A DNA stretch of 64,000 nt from Klebsiella pneumoniae (lineage in GTDB: Bacteria > Pseudomonadota > Gammaproteobacteria > Enterobacterales > Enterobacteriaceae), in NCBI RefSeq assembly GCF_000742135.1, contig NZ_KN046818.1, positions 2,524,600 through 2,588,599 on the forward strand. Reading direction: 5' to 3'. The notes beneath the pieces were generated by a model, which was given only the letters and a program-made list of their open reading frames with translations, was not told the origin of the DNA and searched no databases. Numbering within the stretch: the stretch's first letter is position 1; every line of letters starts with the position of its first letter. The translations under genes and the position numbers were made by a program. Shown here piece by piece: positions 17,409 to 25,915 of the stretch.

Positions 17409-17533
17409 TGCGTACTGCCTGGCCTAAACGTCTGCTGTGGCTGATCGCGCTCTGGGGAGGCAGCGTACTGACGCTGGCCGCCATAAGCCTGCTGTTTCGC
17501 CTGCTGATGACCGCCGCAGGGCTAAAAGTCTGA
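17408..17533 (+). CDS. DUF2474 small subunit of the bd-type oxidase (CydX-like)
   Basis: 41 residues with one transmembrane helix (LLWLIALWGGSVLTLAAISLLF). DUF2474 proteins accompany CIO-type bd oxidases as the third, small subunit. The ATG overlaps the subunit II stop (TGATG), so it depends on translation of a frameshifted gene upstream. A hairpin follows at 17544-17567. Confidence 0.75.
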   Translation: MRTAWPKRLLWLIALWGGSVLTLAAISLLFRLLMTAAGLKV

Positions 17534-17543
17534 GTGGGATGCA

Positions 17544-17567
17544 GAGAGGTCCGAAAAGGGACTTCTC
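17544..17567 (+). terminator. Hairpin after the oxidase operon
   Basis: GAGAGGTCC pairs with GGACTTCTC (one G-U pair) across a 6-base loop. The following bases are only moderately T-rich, so it is a weak terminator candidate. Confidence 0.4.
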
Positions 17568-17628
17568 CATCTTATCTTCACTTTTGCCTGATGAAATACG
17601 GCGATACATCTGAAGAAAGGATATTGCT

Positions 17629-17934
17629 ATGAAGAAGTTAGCTTTACTCTCCGCCGTAATGACGCTGGGAATGTCGTCATGGGCTTTTGCTGCCGACAAC
17701 CCGCCGCCGCCGCCGGAAAAAGGCGCGCAGCATCAGGGTAAACCGCCGGTGAAAAACGGCCAACACGAAGGTAAGCAAGCGCAATACAACAGCAAACAGC
17801 CACAACGAGACGGCAAACAGCCGCAGCACGACGGTAAACAGCCGCAGCACGACGGTAAACAGCCGCAGCACAACGGCAAGCAGCCGCCAAAAGGGAGCGA
17901 GCACAGCGGGAAACCGCTGCCGCCGAAAGCGTAA
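17629..17934 (+). CDS. Secreted repetitive Gln/Lys/His-rich protein
   Basis: 101 residues. A clear signal peptide (MKKLALLSAVMTLGMSSWAFA, cleavage before AD) precedes a hydrophilic, probably disordered mature chain made largely of heptads of the type GKQPQHD, with a proline run PPPPPEKG at the front. AAGGA precedes the ATG and a strong terminator follows. I do not recognise a characterised family. The His and Lys content would allow metal or polyanion binding, which is speculation. It is absent from the equivalent E. coli locus. Confidence 0.75.
   Translation: MKKLALLSAVMTLGMSSWAFAADNPPPPPEKGAQHQGKPPVKNGQHEGKQAQYNSKQPQRDGKQPQHDGKQPQHDGKQPQHNGKQPPKGSEHSGKPLPPKA
17812..17874 (+). repeat. Three tandem 21-bp repeats in the secreted protein gene
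   Basis: Units begin at 17812, 17833 and 17854, each 21 bp (seven codons, GKQPQHD or GKQPQHN). They differ at one or two bases, and degenerate heptads flank them on both sides. Copy number changes would stay in frame. Confidence 0.9.
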
Positions 17935-17940
17935 CACTCT

Positions 17941-17968
17941 GGCCTGGCTTCCGCGTCAGGCCTTTTTT
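17941..17968 (+). terminator. Intrinsic terminator of the repetitive protein gene
   Basis: GGCCTG and CAGGCC form a stem across a 10-base loop, followed directly by TTTTTT, beginning six bases after the stop codon. Confidence 0.85.
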
Positions 17969-18082
17969 CATCCTTCGTCAGCCATCGTTGACAAACTCTT
18001 GCCGTTCTTTGAGATGCCCGAAAAAAAGCCTGCATTGCGCCTGACATAGTATGTCCACGCCATTGTTCCGTCGAGAAAAGGT

Positions 18083-18313
18083 ATGTTAAAGAGAAGCATA
18101 AGCGCCCTGCTGTTGCTGTGCGCATTATTTTCCGGGCATCTGTTGGCCCATCGTCAGGGACACGAGTACTTTCCGGTGCAAAGTCTCGAACAGCAGCTGC
18201 TGCACGAAGCGGATAGCGATGAGCTTCGCAGCCAGCACGAGGAGGCCGCCGCAGACCTGCGCGAACATCACCGCTGGCAGGACGACCGTAAACCGCGGGC
18301 ATCCTGCCAATAG
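18083..18313 (+). CDS. yncJ: YncJ, small secreted protein
   Basis: 76 residues, same length as E. coli YncJ. A signal peptide (LLLLCALFSGHLLA) is followed by a mature part containing LLHEADSDELRSQHEEAAADLREHHRW, matching the E. coli protein closely. Probably periplasmic; function unknown. It is convergent with rlhA (12 bp apart), as in E. coli. Confidence 0.85.
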   Translation: MLKRSISALLLLCALFSGHLLAHRQGHEYFPVQSLEQQLLHEADSDELRSQHEEAAADLREHHRWQDDRKPRASCQ

Positions 18314-18325
18314 CATCGACTCGAA

Positions 18326-20287
18326 TCAGGCCCCTTTGCGCTTCGGCAGCGTCTTCATCAGATCGTCCGGGCTGACGGAGGCCACAATGCTGCCCGGGTG
18401 CGGCATTTTGAGGATATGGTTTTTGATCTTGCCGACCACGTGCATTTCGCACGGACGGCAGTCAAACTTCAGGGTCAGGACCTCATCGCCATGGATCAGC
18501 TGCATCGGCGTGGCTTTCCAGCTCTTGATGGAGCCTTTCGCCTGCTTCGGGCAGAGGTTGAAGGCGAACCGCAAACAATGCTTAGTGATCATCACCGGCA
18601 CATCGCCCTTCTCTTCGTGCGCTTCATAGGCGGCGTCGATCAGCTGTACGCCATAGCGCTGGTAGAACGCCCGCGCCTTGTGGTTATAGACGTTGGCGAG
18701 GAAGGAGAGATGGGTCTCAGGGTAGACCGGCGGCGGTACGGAGACCGGCTTGCGGGTGCCGCGCTGCCAGGCGTTGAGGCGCGCTTCATCCAGCATCTCC
18801 GCAGTTTCCCGACGCAGCTGGTTGAGCAGGCTGTTGGGCACAAACAGCGGCGGCAGATTAACCTGCACCTCGCGCGCATAGTAAATGGTTTGCCCCAGTT
18901 TTGTGACACCGTCACGCAGGTTGGTCAGCGCTTTCTCCGCCTGGTTAGCTTCGGCGAACTCCCCGTCAAGGGTGTGGGTCACGCTGACGCCATCTTCACA
19001 GGTCATGGTGAGAACCAGCTGCTCCTGCCAGCCGCTCAACGTCACATCTACCGCGATGCGGCGTTCGCTGGAGGTCTTTAGCAGCGCCTGTTGCCAGTTA
19101 TGATCGAGGTTGCGGTTGAGCGGCTGATGGGGGCGCACTTTATGCAGATCCGCTGGCATCTCGTTCGGCCATACCCGATAACGGTTTTCGCCGGTTTTTT
19201 CCACGGTATTAGCACGGAAGCCCACCACTTCGCGCTTAATCATCACGTTGAGACCATCGCCGTTGGTTAACGGTTCACTGACTTCAACGTCGAGATGGTC
19301 TTTGCCTACCTTCAGAACTTCACCCACCGGCAGGCCGATAAATTTCGGCGAATCAAAGGCGCCGATATCGCCTTTGCGGGCATTAACAAAGTAGTCAGTG
19401 CTGCCGCGGTGGAAGGTTTTATCCGTGGACGGGATAAAGAAATGCTCGGTGCGTCCAGCCGAGGCGCGCGCCAGGTCGCCGCGATCTTCAATAATGGCAT
19501 CCAGCATTTGACGGTAGTGCGCAGTGATGTTTTTCACATAACTCATGTCTTTGTAACGGCCTTCAATTTTGAAGGAGCGTACGCCAGCGTCGATCAGCGC
19601 CGCCAGGTTGGCGGTCTGATCGTTATCCTTCATCGACAGGAGATGTTTCTCATAGGCCACCACCCGCCCCTGATCGTCCTTCAGGGTATACGGCAAGCGG
19701 CAAGCCTGCGAGCAGTCGCCGCGGTTGGCGCTGCGTCCGGTCTGGGCGTGCGAAATGTAACACTGCCCGGAATAGGCCACGCACAGCGCGCCATGGATAA
19801 AGAATTCGATAGTGGCGTCAGTGTGGTCGTAAATGGCTTTGATTTGACTGAGGTTCAGTTCGCGCGCCAGCACGATCTGACTGAAGCCGGCGTCGGAGAG
19901 AAACTTCGCTTTTTCCACACTGCGAATATCGCACTGGGTGCTGGCGTGCAGCTCAATCGGCGGCAGATCCAGCTCCATGATCCCCATATCCTGGACGATC
20001 AGCGCATCGACGCCTGCGTCGTAGAGATCGGTAATCAGCCGCTGCGCCGGCTCCAGTTCATCGTCATGCAGAATGGTGTTCAGCGTCACAAATACCTTTG
20101 CGCCAAAGCGATGAGCGAAAGGCACCAGCCCGGCGATATCGCTCAGACTGTTGCTGGCGTTGTGGCGGGCGCCAAAGCCAGGTCCACCGATGTAAACGGC
20201 ATCGGCGCCGTGAAGGATCGCTTCGCGAGCGATACCGGCGTCGCGGGCAGGACTAAGAAGTTCAAGACGATGATTGTGCAGGCGCAT
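18326..20287 (-). CDS. rlhA: 23S rRNA C2501 hydroxylation factor RlhA (U32 peptidase family)
   Basis: 653 residues, matching E. coli RlhA (YdcP), which is needed for 5-hydroxycytidine at position 2501 of 23S rRNA. The U32 family region includes HGADAVYIGGPGFGAR at the N terminus and the cysteine-bearing GQCYISHAQTGRSANRGDCSQACRLPY around residues 170-195, which with Cys further on is expected to bind an Fe-S cluster. C-terminal Cys residues occur in FNLCPKQ and KFDCRPCEMH. No frameshift is seen. It is downstream of sutR on the same strand with a 211-bp gap. Confidence 0.95.
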   Translation of the reverse strand: MRLHNHRLELLSPARDAGIAREAILHGADAVYIGGPGFGARHNASNSLSDIAGLVPFAHRFGAKVFVTLNTILHDDELEPAQRLITDLYDAGVDALIVQDMGIMELDLPPIELHASTQCDIRSVEKAKFLSDAGFSQIVLARELNLSQIKAIYDHTDATIEFFIHGALCVAYSGQCYISHAQTGRSANRGDCSQACRLPYTLKDDQGRVVAYEKHLLSMKDNDQTANLAALIDAGVRSFKIEGRYKDMSYVKNITAHYRQMLDAIIEDRGDLARASAGRTEHFFIPSTDKTFHRGSTDYFVNARKGDIGAFDSPKFIGLPVGEVLKVGKDHLDVEVSEPLTNGDGLNVMIKREVVGFRANTVEKTGENRYRVWPNEMPADLHKVRPHQPLNRNLDHNWQQALLKTSSERRIAVDVTLSGWQEQLVLTMTCEDGVSVTHTLDGEFAEANQAEKALTNLRDGVTKLGQTIYYAREVQVNLPPLFVPNSLLNQLRRETAEMLDEARLNAWQRGTRKPVSVPPPVYPETHLSFLANVYNHKARAFYQRYGVQLIDAAYEAHEEKGDVPVMITKHCLRFAFNLCPKQAKGSIKSWKATPMQLIHGDEVLTLKFDCRPCEMHVVGKIKNHILKMPHPGSIVASVSPDDLMKTLPKRKGA

Positions 20288-20498
20288 ACGCGTGTTGTTA
20301 TCCAGTATAAGGGGGTCGAAATGGCGGCTATTGTAGTCAGAACCGGGCGCAGACGAAAACCTTTTCCGCCGTCGCTGGACGACGAATTTTCACTTTTCAA
20401 CAAAGTATTGACGGAAAAGATATTTCCCTCAAATCACGGCGAAGAGTACTGTCATCACGTATTCCGGATTTTCCTCGTCACGTTGTGAGTGGTTATCA

Positions 20499-21068
20499 TC
20501 AGTCATCTTGTCTGGCCGCGGGTTCGCTCGCGGTTTTTTCTTTTGGATAATGGATAAGAGAATGGAAATGGGCCGCCTGGGCGCCGCGGTTACGATACGC
20601 ATGCGTCGCGTCGCCGGCGAAACGCCTACCCTCACCCGCTTGCAGCGAGTGCCACTCCCCTTGTAAGCACAAATCCAGCGTACCACTTATCACTACCACA
20701 TGCTCAATCACCCCTTTCTCATGCGGCGTTGATTCGCTCAGCGCGCCGGGGGCAAGGGTTATCGAAAAATGGTCAAAGCGCAGCTCGGGATCCCACGGGA
20801 ATACTGGCGTCACCACCATCGCCTGCTGCTGCGGATCAAACGCGGAGGGCGCGGCGCTGGCGTCCGGGACGATGAACGCCGAAAACGGTACGTTCAGCCC
20901 GGTGGCAATCTTCCACAGCGTCGCCACCGTTGGACTTGATTCATTCCGCTCAATCTGCCCGAGCATGGCTTTCGACACCCCGGTCTCTTCCGCCAGTCGC
21001 GACAGGCTCCAGCCTCGCTGCTGGCGCAGGGTTTTAAGCGTTGCCGCCAGATGTTGCGCAATATTCAT
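20499..21068 (-). CDS. sutR: Transcriptional regulator SutR (HTH plus cupin)
   Basis: 189 residues. An XRE-type helix-turn-helix occupies about residues 8-65 (RLAEETGVSKAMLGQIERNESSPTVATLWKI), followed by a cupin domain (about 95-175, with EKGVIEHVVVISGTLDL). Orthologous in order and sequence to E. coli SutR (YdcN), linked to control of sulfur-utilisation genes. It is divergent from benE across 185 bp that contain two palindromes suited to such a regulator. Its last codons overlap a plus-strand terminator-like hairpin (20517-20540). Confidence 0.92.
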   Translation of the reverse strand: MNIAQHLAATLKTLRQQRGWSLSRLAEETGVSKAMLGQIERNESSPTVATLWKIATGLNVPFSAFIVPDASAAPSAFDPQQQAMVVTPVFPWDPELRFDHFSITLAPGALSESTPHEKGVIEHVVVISGTLDLCLQGEWHSLQAGEGRRFAGDATHAYRNRGAQAAHFHSLIHYPKEKTASEPAARQDD

Positions 21069-21191
21069 CCTTCCTCCCGTTTTTACTGCGCAAAGTATAC
21101 CGCCATTTGTCTGATTTTTTCAGGACGTTTAACGGCATCGTACGCCACTGGCGGCGAGTTTTTCTCCCAGGGTAGCTGCGCGAACCACCGC

Positions 21192-21243
21192 TTGTGCGTT
21201 ATAACGCACAATGATACAGTGAATGGATGTTATAACGCACATG
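21192..21243. promoter_or_regulatory. Paired palindromes between sutR and benE (candidate SutR operators)
   Basis: TTGTGCGTTATAACGCACAA at 21192-21211 is a perfect 20-bp palindrome. A second copy, GTTATAACGCACA (21229-21241), keeps the core and right arm. The centres are 31 bp apart, about three helical turns, and the second is 21 bp from the benE ATG. This is typical of a dimeric repressor binding cooperatively. Assignment to SutR is inference from position. Confidence 0.65.
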
Positions 21244-21253
21244 AGAATCATCG

Positions 21254-22420
21254 ATGCGCTCGTTTAGTCTTCCGCTTCCCACTCTGTTCGCTGGCTTCGT
21301 CGCCGTGTTGGTGGGGTACGCCAGCTCCGCCGCCATCATCTGGCAGGCCGCCGCCGCGGCCGGCGCTACCCCCGGGCAGATCGCCGGCTGGATGACGGCT
21401 CTTGGCCTCGCCATGGGCATCAGTACTCTCGCGCTGAGCGCCTGGCGGAAAGTTCCTGTGCTCACCGCCTGGTCAACGCCGGGCGCTGCGCTGTTAGTTA
21501 GCGGCCTGCAGGGGGTGACCCTCGCCGAGGCCGTGGGGATCTTTATTTTCGCCAACGCGCTGATCGTTATCTGCGGCGCCACCGGCCTGTTTGCCCGGCT
21601 GATGAAGATCATTCCCCATTCGCTGGCCGCCGCGATGCTGGCTGGGATCCTGCTACGGTTTGGTTTGCAGGCCTTCGCCGGCTTACAGGATCATCTGCCG
21701 CTGTGCGGCGGGATGCTCGCCGCCTGGCTGCTGTGTAAAGCGCTGTGGCCCCGCTTCGCCGTGGTGGCCGCGCTGGTGATTGGAGCGCTGATTGCGGCGG
21801 CGTCCGGGGACGTGGCTAGCGCCGCCGTGCCGCTGGCATTTGTGACGCCGGAATGGGTCGCCCCGCAGTTTACTCCGGCGCTTTTGCTCAGCGTCGGTCT
21901 GCCGTTCTTCCTCGTCACCATGGCCTCGCAGAACGCTCCAGGGTTCGCCACCCTGCAGGCATCAGGCTATACCGTACCGGTCTCCGCACTGATCGTCGTT
22001 TGCGGGGGGTTGGCACTACTGCTGGCGCCGTTTGGGGTTTATTCCATCTGCATCGCGGCGATCACCGCCGCCATATGCCAGAGCCCGGAGGCGCACCCGG
22101 ATCCGAACCAGCGCTGGCTGGCGGCCATAGCCGCGGGCGGTTTTTATCTGCTGGCCGGTCTGTTCGGCGGGTCAATCACCGCCCTGATGTCGGCCCTGCC
22201 GCCGGCGTGGGTCCAGATGCTGGCGGGTCTGGCGCTGCTCGGCACCATCGGCGGGAGTCTGTTTCAGGCAGTGCATCAGGCCAGTGAGCGCGATGCGGCA
22301 GTGCTAACCTTCCTGGTCACCGCCAGCGGGGTGACGCTGGCGGGAATTGGCTCCGCCTTCTGGGGCGTGGTGCTCGGCGGGGTGAGTTACGGCGTGCTAT
22401 CCGCGCTGCGCCGCCCGTAG
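21254..22420 (+). CDS. benE: BenE-family benzoate/H+ symporter homologue (YdcO)
   Basis: 388 residues with about eleven or twelve hydrophobic segments, collinear with E. coli YdcO/BenE. Typical motifs are GYASSAAIIWQAA at the N terminus, AWSTPGAALL, HSLAAAMLAGILLRFG and MASQNAPGFATLQASGY. The family is annotated as benzoate transport, but the true substrate in enterics is not settled. It is controlled from the sutR-benE intergenic region. Its last 24 bp overlap the 3' end of the convergent AraC gene. Confidence 0.9.
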   Translation: MRSFSLPLPTLFAGFVAVLVGYASSAAIIWQAAAAAGATPGQIAGWMTALGLAMGISTLALSAWRKVPVLTAWSTPGAALLVSGLQGVTLAEAVGIFIFANALIVICGATGLFARLMKIIPHSLAAAMLAGILLRFGLQAFAGLQDHLPLCGGMLAAWLLCKALWPRFAVVAALVIGALIAAASGDVASAAVPLAFVTPEWVAPQFTPALLLSVGLPFFLVTMASQNAPGFATLQASGYTVPVSALIVVCGGLALLLAPFGVYSICIAAITAAICQSPEAHPDPNQRWLAAIAAGGFYLLAGLFGGSITALMSALPPAWVQMLAGLALLGTIGGSLFQAVHQASERDAAVLTFLVTASGVTLAGIGSAFWGVVLGGVSYGVLSALRRP

Positions 22421-23266
22421 CTGGGAGGGCGTCAGGCCGGTGGCGGCTTTGACCCGATGGCTGAAATGGCTGGGGGAGCTAAAACCACAGGCCAGCGCTA
22501 TCTCGGTTAACGGCAGCGCGCTATGGCAGATCAGGTTTTGCGCCTTCGCCATTCGCTGCTGCATGACGTACTGATGCGGAGCCATATTTAGCGACTGACG
22601 AAACATACGAGCAAAATGAAACTCACTCAGACCCGCCTGCTGCGCCAGGTCGGCCAGGGTCAAGGGCTGATCGAGATGAGCATCGATCCAGGCCAGTACG
22701 TGACGCTTTACGCCTGGCGCCAGCCCGCCGGTGACCGTCGGCAAACGCCACTGCACGGTGGAATAGGGCTGGATCAGATGGGTAAGCAGTAAGCTGCTGG
22801 CGGCGCTGAGGGTCAGCTGGTTCGCCGGCTGCCGCCAGTCGTTAGCCAGCAAAAACTGACGATACACTGCGGTGATTTTATCATCGCTGGCGAAGGTCTT
22901 TTCCTGCAGGGTGAAGTTCGCCGGGCTGCGGTCCCACACCTCCTCGCCGACGCGACGCAGGTGCGCATCGGTACAGTAAAGATGCACAAACGACAGATCG
23001 CCGCGGATATCCCATACGCTTTCATCGCCTTTCGGCATCAGACAAAAACGATCCGGGCCGCCGCCATTTTTCCAGCCGTGCGGCGTCTTTTGATAGCTTT
23101 CGTAGCCATCAGCCACGTACAGACTTAAAGTATGATGGTCGCTGCGCACCGTCACGGTATCGCAATTGTTATACCAGGCGGCCAGTTGAATACCGGAATT
23201 CAGCTCCACGGTTCCCTTCAGCACCGCGTTCTGTCGCCGTAATGTTTCAAATGTCCCGTAACCCAT
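22397..23266 (-). CDS. AraC-family transcriptional regulator
   Basis: About 289 residues. A C-terminal double helix-turn-helix (about the last 100 residues: LADLAQQAGLSEFHFARMFRQSLNMAPHQYV, then LTEIALACGFSSPSHFSHRVKAATGLTPSQLR) follows an N-terminal sensing domain of unknown ligand. I prefer ATG 23266; a GTG at 23275 is also in frame, and neither has a strong ribosome site. It is divergent from the EamA exporter and probably controls it (inference). It is not present at this place in E. coli. Confidence 0.85.
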   Translation of the reverse strand: MGYGTFETLRRQNAVLKGTVELNSGIQLAAWYNNCDTVTVRSDHHTLSLYVADGYESYQKTPHGWKNGGGPDRFCLMPKGDESVWDIRGDLSFVHLYCTDAHLRRVGEEVWDRSPANFTLQEKTFASDDKITAVYRQFLLANDWRQPANQLTLSAASSLLLTHLIQPYSTVQWRLPTVTGGLAPGVKRHVLAWIDAHLDQPLTLADLAQQAGLSEFHFARMFRQSLNMAPHQYVMQQRMAKAQNLICHSALPLTEIALACGFSSPSHFSHRVKAATGLTPSQLRAAQRG

Positions 23267-23291
23267 CGTCTTCACACATTGTCTGTAAAAG

Positions 23292-23304
23292 CCCTAGTCT
23301 AGGG
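23292..23304. promoter_or_regulatory. Short palindrome between the AraC gene and the exporter
   Basis: CCCTAGTCTAGGG is a 13-bp perfect palindrome around one base, 26 bp upstream of the AraC-type gene start, in a 180-bp divergent intergenic region. It could be an operator or overlap the promoter; no further support. Confidence 0.3.
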
Positions 23305-23446
23305 AGACTACGGCGCGGTTTCCAGTCCTCACCGCCAGCGGATAGCAAATAAGCGCAAGAATTTGCAAGCCGACAACAAACCGGTGAAAGCCGCAGCAGG
23401 CGGCAGCCGGCATACTCCTCCCATCAACAGGTAGAGGAGAACCAGG

Positions 23447-24343
23447 GTGAACGCATTACTCTATGCACTCGTTGTCGTGATCTGGGGTACAACGTGGATC
23501 GCGATTTTTTTACAACAGGGACCGGTGGCCGCGCCGGTATCGATTTTCTGGCGTTTCGCCGTAGCTAGCGTCACGATGCTGGCGATTCTGCTCGTCACAC
23601 GACGCCTGCGGCCGCTGGGCGCGAAAGATCATCTCTGCTGCCTGCTGCAGGGCTGCTGCGTCTTCTGCTTTAATTTCTGGTGTTTTTATACCGCCGCCGC
23701 CTGGATCAATACCGGTCTGGAATCGGTGATCTTTTCGATGGCGGTACTGTTTAACGCCATCAACAGCTTTCTCTTTTTTCGCCAGCAGCCGCCGGGCCGC
23801 TTCTGGGCCGCCGCCGCGCTGGGTCTCGCCGGTATCGTCATCCTGTTCTGGGACGACCTGCTGGCCAACGGACTGAACGCCTCGCTGCTGTGGGGGATCG
23901 GGCTGAGCGCCCTGGGCACCTACGGTTTTTCGCTCGGCAATATGTTCAGTATTCGCCACCAGCGCCGCGGGCTGGAAACGCTGACCACCAACAGCTGGGC
24001 GATGCTCTACGGCACGCTGGTGATGGGGGCGATCGCTCTGCTGCGCGGCGATAACTTTATGCCAGAATGGACCGTCAGCTATCTGGGCGCCCTGCTTTAC
24101 CTGGCGCTGTTCGGCTCGGTCATCGCCTTTGGCGCCTATTTCACTCTCGTGGGGCGCATCGGCGCCAGCAAAGCCGCCTACAGTACGCTGCTGTTTCCGC
24201 TGGTCGCCTTATCCATTTCCACCGTCTATGAAGGGTATGTCTGGCACAGCAGCGCCGTGATCGGGCTGGCGCTGATCCTGCTGGGTAACCTGGTGATGTT
24301 TGCCAAACCGGAACAGCTATTGCTGCGCCGAAGGCTGGCCTGA
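23447..24343 (+). CDS. EamA/DMT-family inner-membrane exporter
   Basis: 298 residues forming ten hydrophobic segments in two EamA repeats, with the family N terminus VVVIWGTTWIAI and the conserved C-terminal repeat containing YFTLVGRIGASKAAYSTLLFPLVALSISTVYEG. It probably exports an amino acid or small metabolite; substrate unknown. The start is GTG 23447 with GGAGAA upstream. Divergent from the AraC-type gene. Absent from the E. coli locus. Confidence 0.85.
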   Translation: MNALLYALVVVIWGTTWIAIFLQQGPVAAPVSIFWRFAVASVTMLAILLVTRRLRPLGAKDHLCCLLQGCCVFCFNFWCFYTAAAWINTGLESVIFSMAVLFNAINSFLFFRQQPPGRFWAAAALGLAGIVILFWDDLLANGLNASLLWGIGLSALGTYGFSLGNMFSIRHQRRGLETLTTNSWAMLYGTLVMGAIALLRGDNFMPEWTVSYLGALLYLALFGSVIAFGAYFTLVGRIGASKAAYSTLLFPLVALSISTVYEGYVWHSSAVIGLALILLGNLVMFAKPEQLLLRRRLA

Positions 24344-24358
24344 GGAGGCTGAAGAAAA

Positions 24359-24384
24359 CCAGCGCCGTCGTCAGACGGCGCTGG
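24359..24384. terminator. Hairpin between convergent genes
   Basis: CCAGCGCCGTC and GACGGCGCTGG form an 11-bp stem around GTCA, between the exporter and ydcL stop codons. There is no T run, so it may act as an mRNA-end-protecting or bidirectional stop structure. Confidence 0.55.
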
Positions 24385-24389
24385 CACGA

Positions 24390-25058
24390 TTAACGCTGAG
24401 AGGGATCGAATTTAACGGCGTCGACCGCCATATCATCGATAACCTGCTTCAGGGTATCGACGGTCAGCGGTGTATTCTCATTCGCCAGGGTTTTGCCTTC
24501 CCCTTTACGTACGACCTTGATGACCGGCTTATTGGTGCTGGCGTCAATGACCTCCGCCTCAAAGTACAGATCGGTGTCCATGGTACGATGGCCGGTGGCG
24601 GCCTGGGTGCCGGCGACAATCATAGCGACCGGGATCACTTCATAGAACTGCAGCCCCTCTTTGCTGGAGTCCACCCCGGTGATCGCCCCGCGGAAGATGA
24701 GGCTGCGCTTGCCGGCGGTAGTGGCCAGCGGTTTACGCTCGGAAATAGCCTGTTTCAGCTCTTTGTTGGTGTAGTTAAGAATATCCTGCAGCGCCTTCTC
24801 CCCTACCTGGGTGGTCGGCTTCGGTACCGGATAGTAGGTCACCGGGTGATAAACGATATTGTCATAGTTGGCCGGATTGAAGTTCGGATCGATCCAGCGC
24901 AGCTCCGGCTTGCCGGAGGCAGAGGTCGTTTCTTTCAAACTGGAATAATCTTTTAAGAAGCCCGAATACTGATCCGGTTGCGCCACTTTCGCCGCGCAGC
25001 CGGTCAACGCCAATATTCCCGCCAGAGCGGCGACTTTCAGTAAAACGCGAGTACGCAT
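24390..25058 (-). CDS. ydcL: YdcL lipoprotein (DUF3313)
   Basis: 222 residues, same length as E. coli YdcL and highly similar. The signal peptide ends in lipobox LALTGC with Cys 21 as the lipidation site. The mature part has the DUF3313 pattern (YSGFLKDYSSLKE, LRWIDPNFN, FRGAITGVDSSKEGLQFYEV). It is probably anchored in the outer membrane facing the periplasm, function unknown. The start follows AGAGAGATCC-type purines. Confidence 0.92.
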   Translation of the reverse strand: MRTRVLLKVAALAGILALTGCAAKVAQPDQYSGFLKDYSSLKETTSASGKPELRWIDPNFNPANYDNIVYHPVTYYPVPKPTTQVGEKALQDILNYTNKELKQAISERKPLATTAGKRSLIFRGAITGVDSSKEGLQFYEVIPVAMIVAGTQAATGHRTMDTDLYFEAEVIDASTNKPVIKVVRKGEGKTLANENTPLTVDTLKQVIDDMAVDAVKFDPSQR

Positions 25059-25318
25059 AGAGAGATCCCTGTAAATGCAGTTTTTTTTCGGCAGACGTTA
25101 TAGCAAATAGGACCCACTAGTTTTGTGACAAAAAAAGGGCTTCGTCAAGGAAGATTTATAAATATTGATGGCCTGAACATTACTTTAATAAATAATCACT
25201 TAAAAGGGGTATCGCGCGGTTTTCCAGGCTCATTTTCGCCGCAACGGGTCTCTGTCTTGCCCAGGCTCTGGCGGGGAATGCGGCGCGGGCCATGCTCAGC
25301 TTCCCACGCCGCGGCGAA

Positions 25319-25915
25319 TCAGGCAGGCTTGCGCGCCAACAGGGTGGCGAAGCGCAATTTGATGCGATTGCCGTTGGCGTCGGTGCGATGCAGCTCGCCG
25401 ACGTCCTCATTGTATTTCAGCAGCTCCCAGCCCTGGTAATAATCACGAAGCTCATCAGGTTTAAAGGCAAACGGGAAGCCGACGGTGCAGGGATAGTCTT
25501 CGGTATCCATCGCCGCCACAATCAGGTTATAGCCGCCGGCGGCGGTGCAGCGCTGCATATTGGCGATCAGGCCCGGGATGGTGTCAGGCTCGAGGAACAT
25601 CATCACTACGGTGGAGAGGATCAGGTCATACTCGCCGTCAAAGCTCAGGCTGTTGAGGTCTTTCACCGCCGTTTGCAGATTATCCAGTCGCTCGGCGGCG
25701 CGAATACTTTCCAGATTGTTGACGCTCATCGGATTTTTATCCCACGCCGTCACCGCGAAGCCGTTCGCCGCCAGATAAAGGCTGTTACGCCCGTTGCCGC
25801 AGCCCAGATCCAGCGCCCGCCCCGGCGGCACAATCGTCGCGGCATGCAGCACCTCGGAATGGGTGCGGGTCAGGCTGTATTTTTGACTAAAATAATCCGC
25901 GTCACGCTTTGTCAT
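25319..25915 (-). CDS. tehB: Tellurite methyltransferase TehB
   Basis: 198 residues, close to E. coli TehB, an SAM-dependent enzyme that methylates tellurite to a volatile product. The SAM-binding motif is [19 protein letters not shown] (about residues 33-51) and the family signature [19 protein letters not shown] is intact. It overlaps tehA by four bases, so they form one operon. 260 bp separate it from ydcL without another supported gene. Confidence 0.94.
   Translation of the reverse strand: MTKRDADYFSQKYSLTRTHSEVLHAATIVPPGRALDLGCGNGRNSLYLAANGFAVTAWDKNPMSVNNLESIRAAERLDNLQTAVKDLNSLSFDGEYDLILSTVVMMFLEPDTIPGLIANMQRCTAAGGYNLIVAAMDTEDYPCTVGFPFAFKPDELRDYYQGWELLKYNEDVGELHRTDANGNRIKLRFATLLARKPA

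Noticed and set aside
17812-17874. Tandem 21-bp repeats as a CRISPR array
   Set aside because: Units abut without spacers and encode in-frame heptads of a secreted protein; no cas genes.
19295-20488. 397-codon plus-strand frame over rlhA
   Set aside because: Antisense to rlhA, whose family match is unambiguous; no ribosome site or family resemblance.
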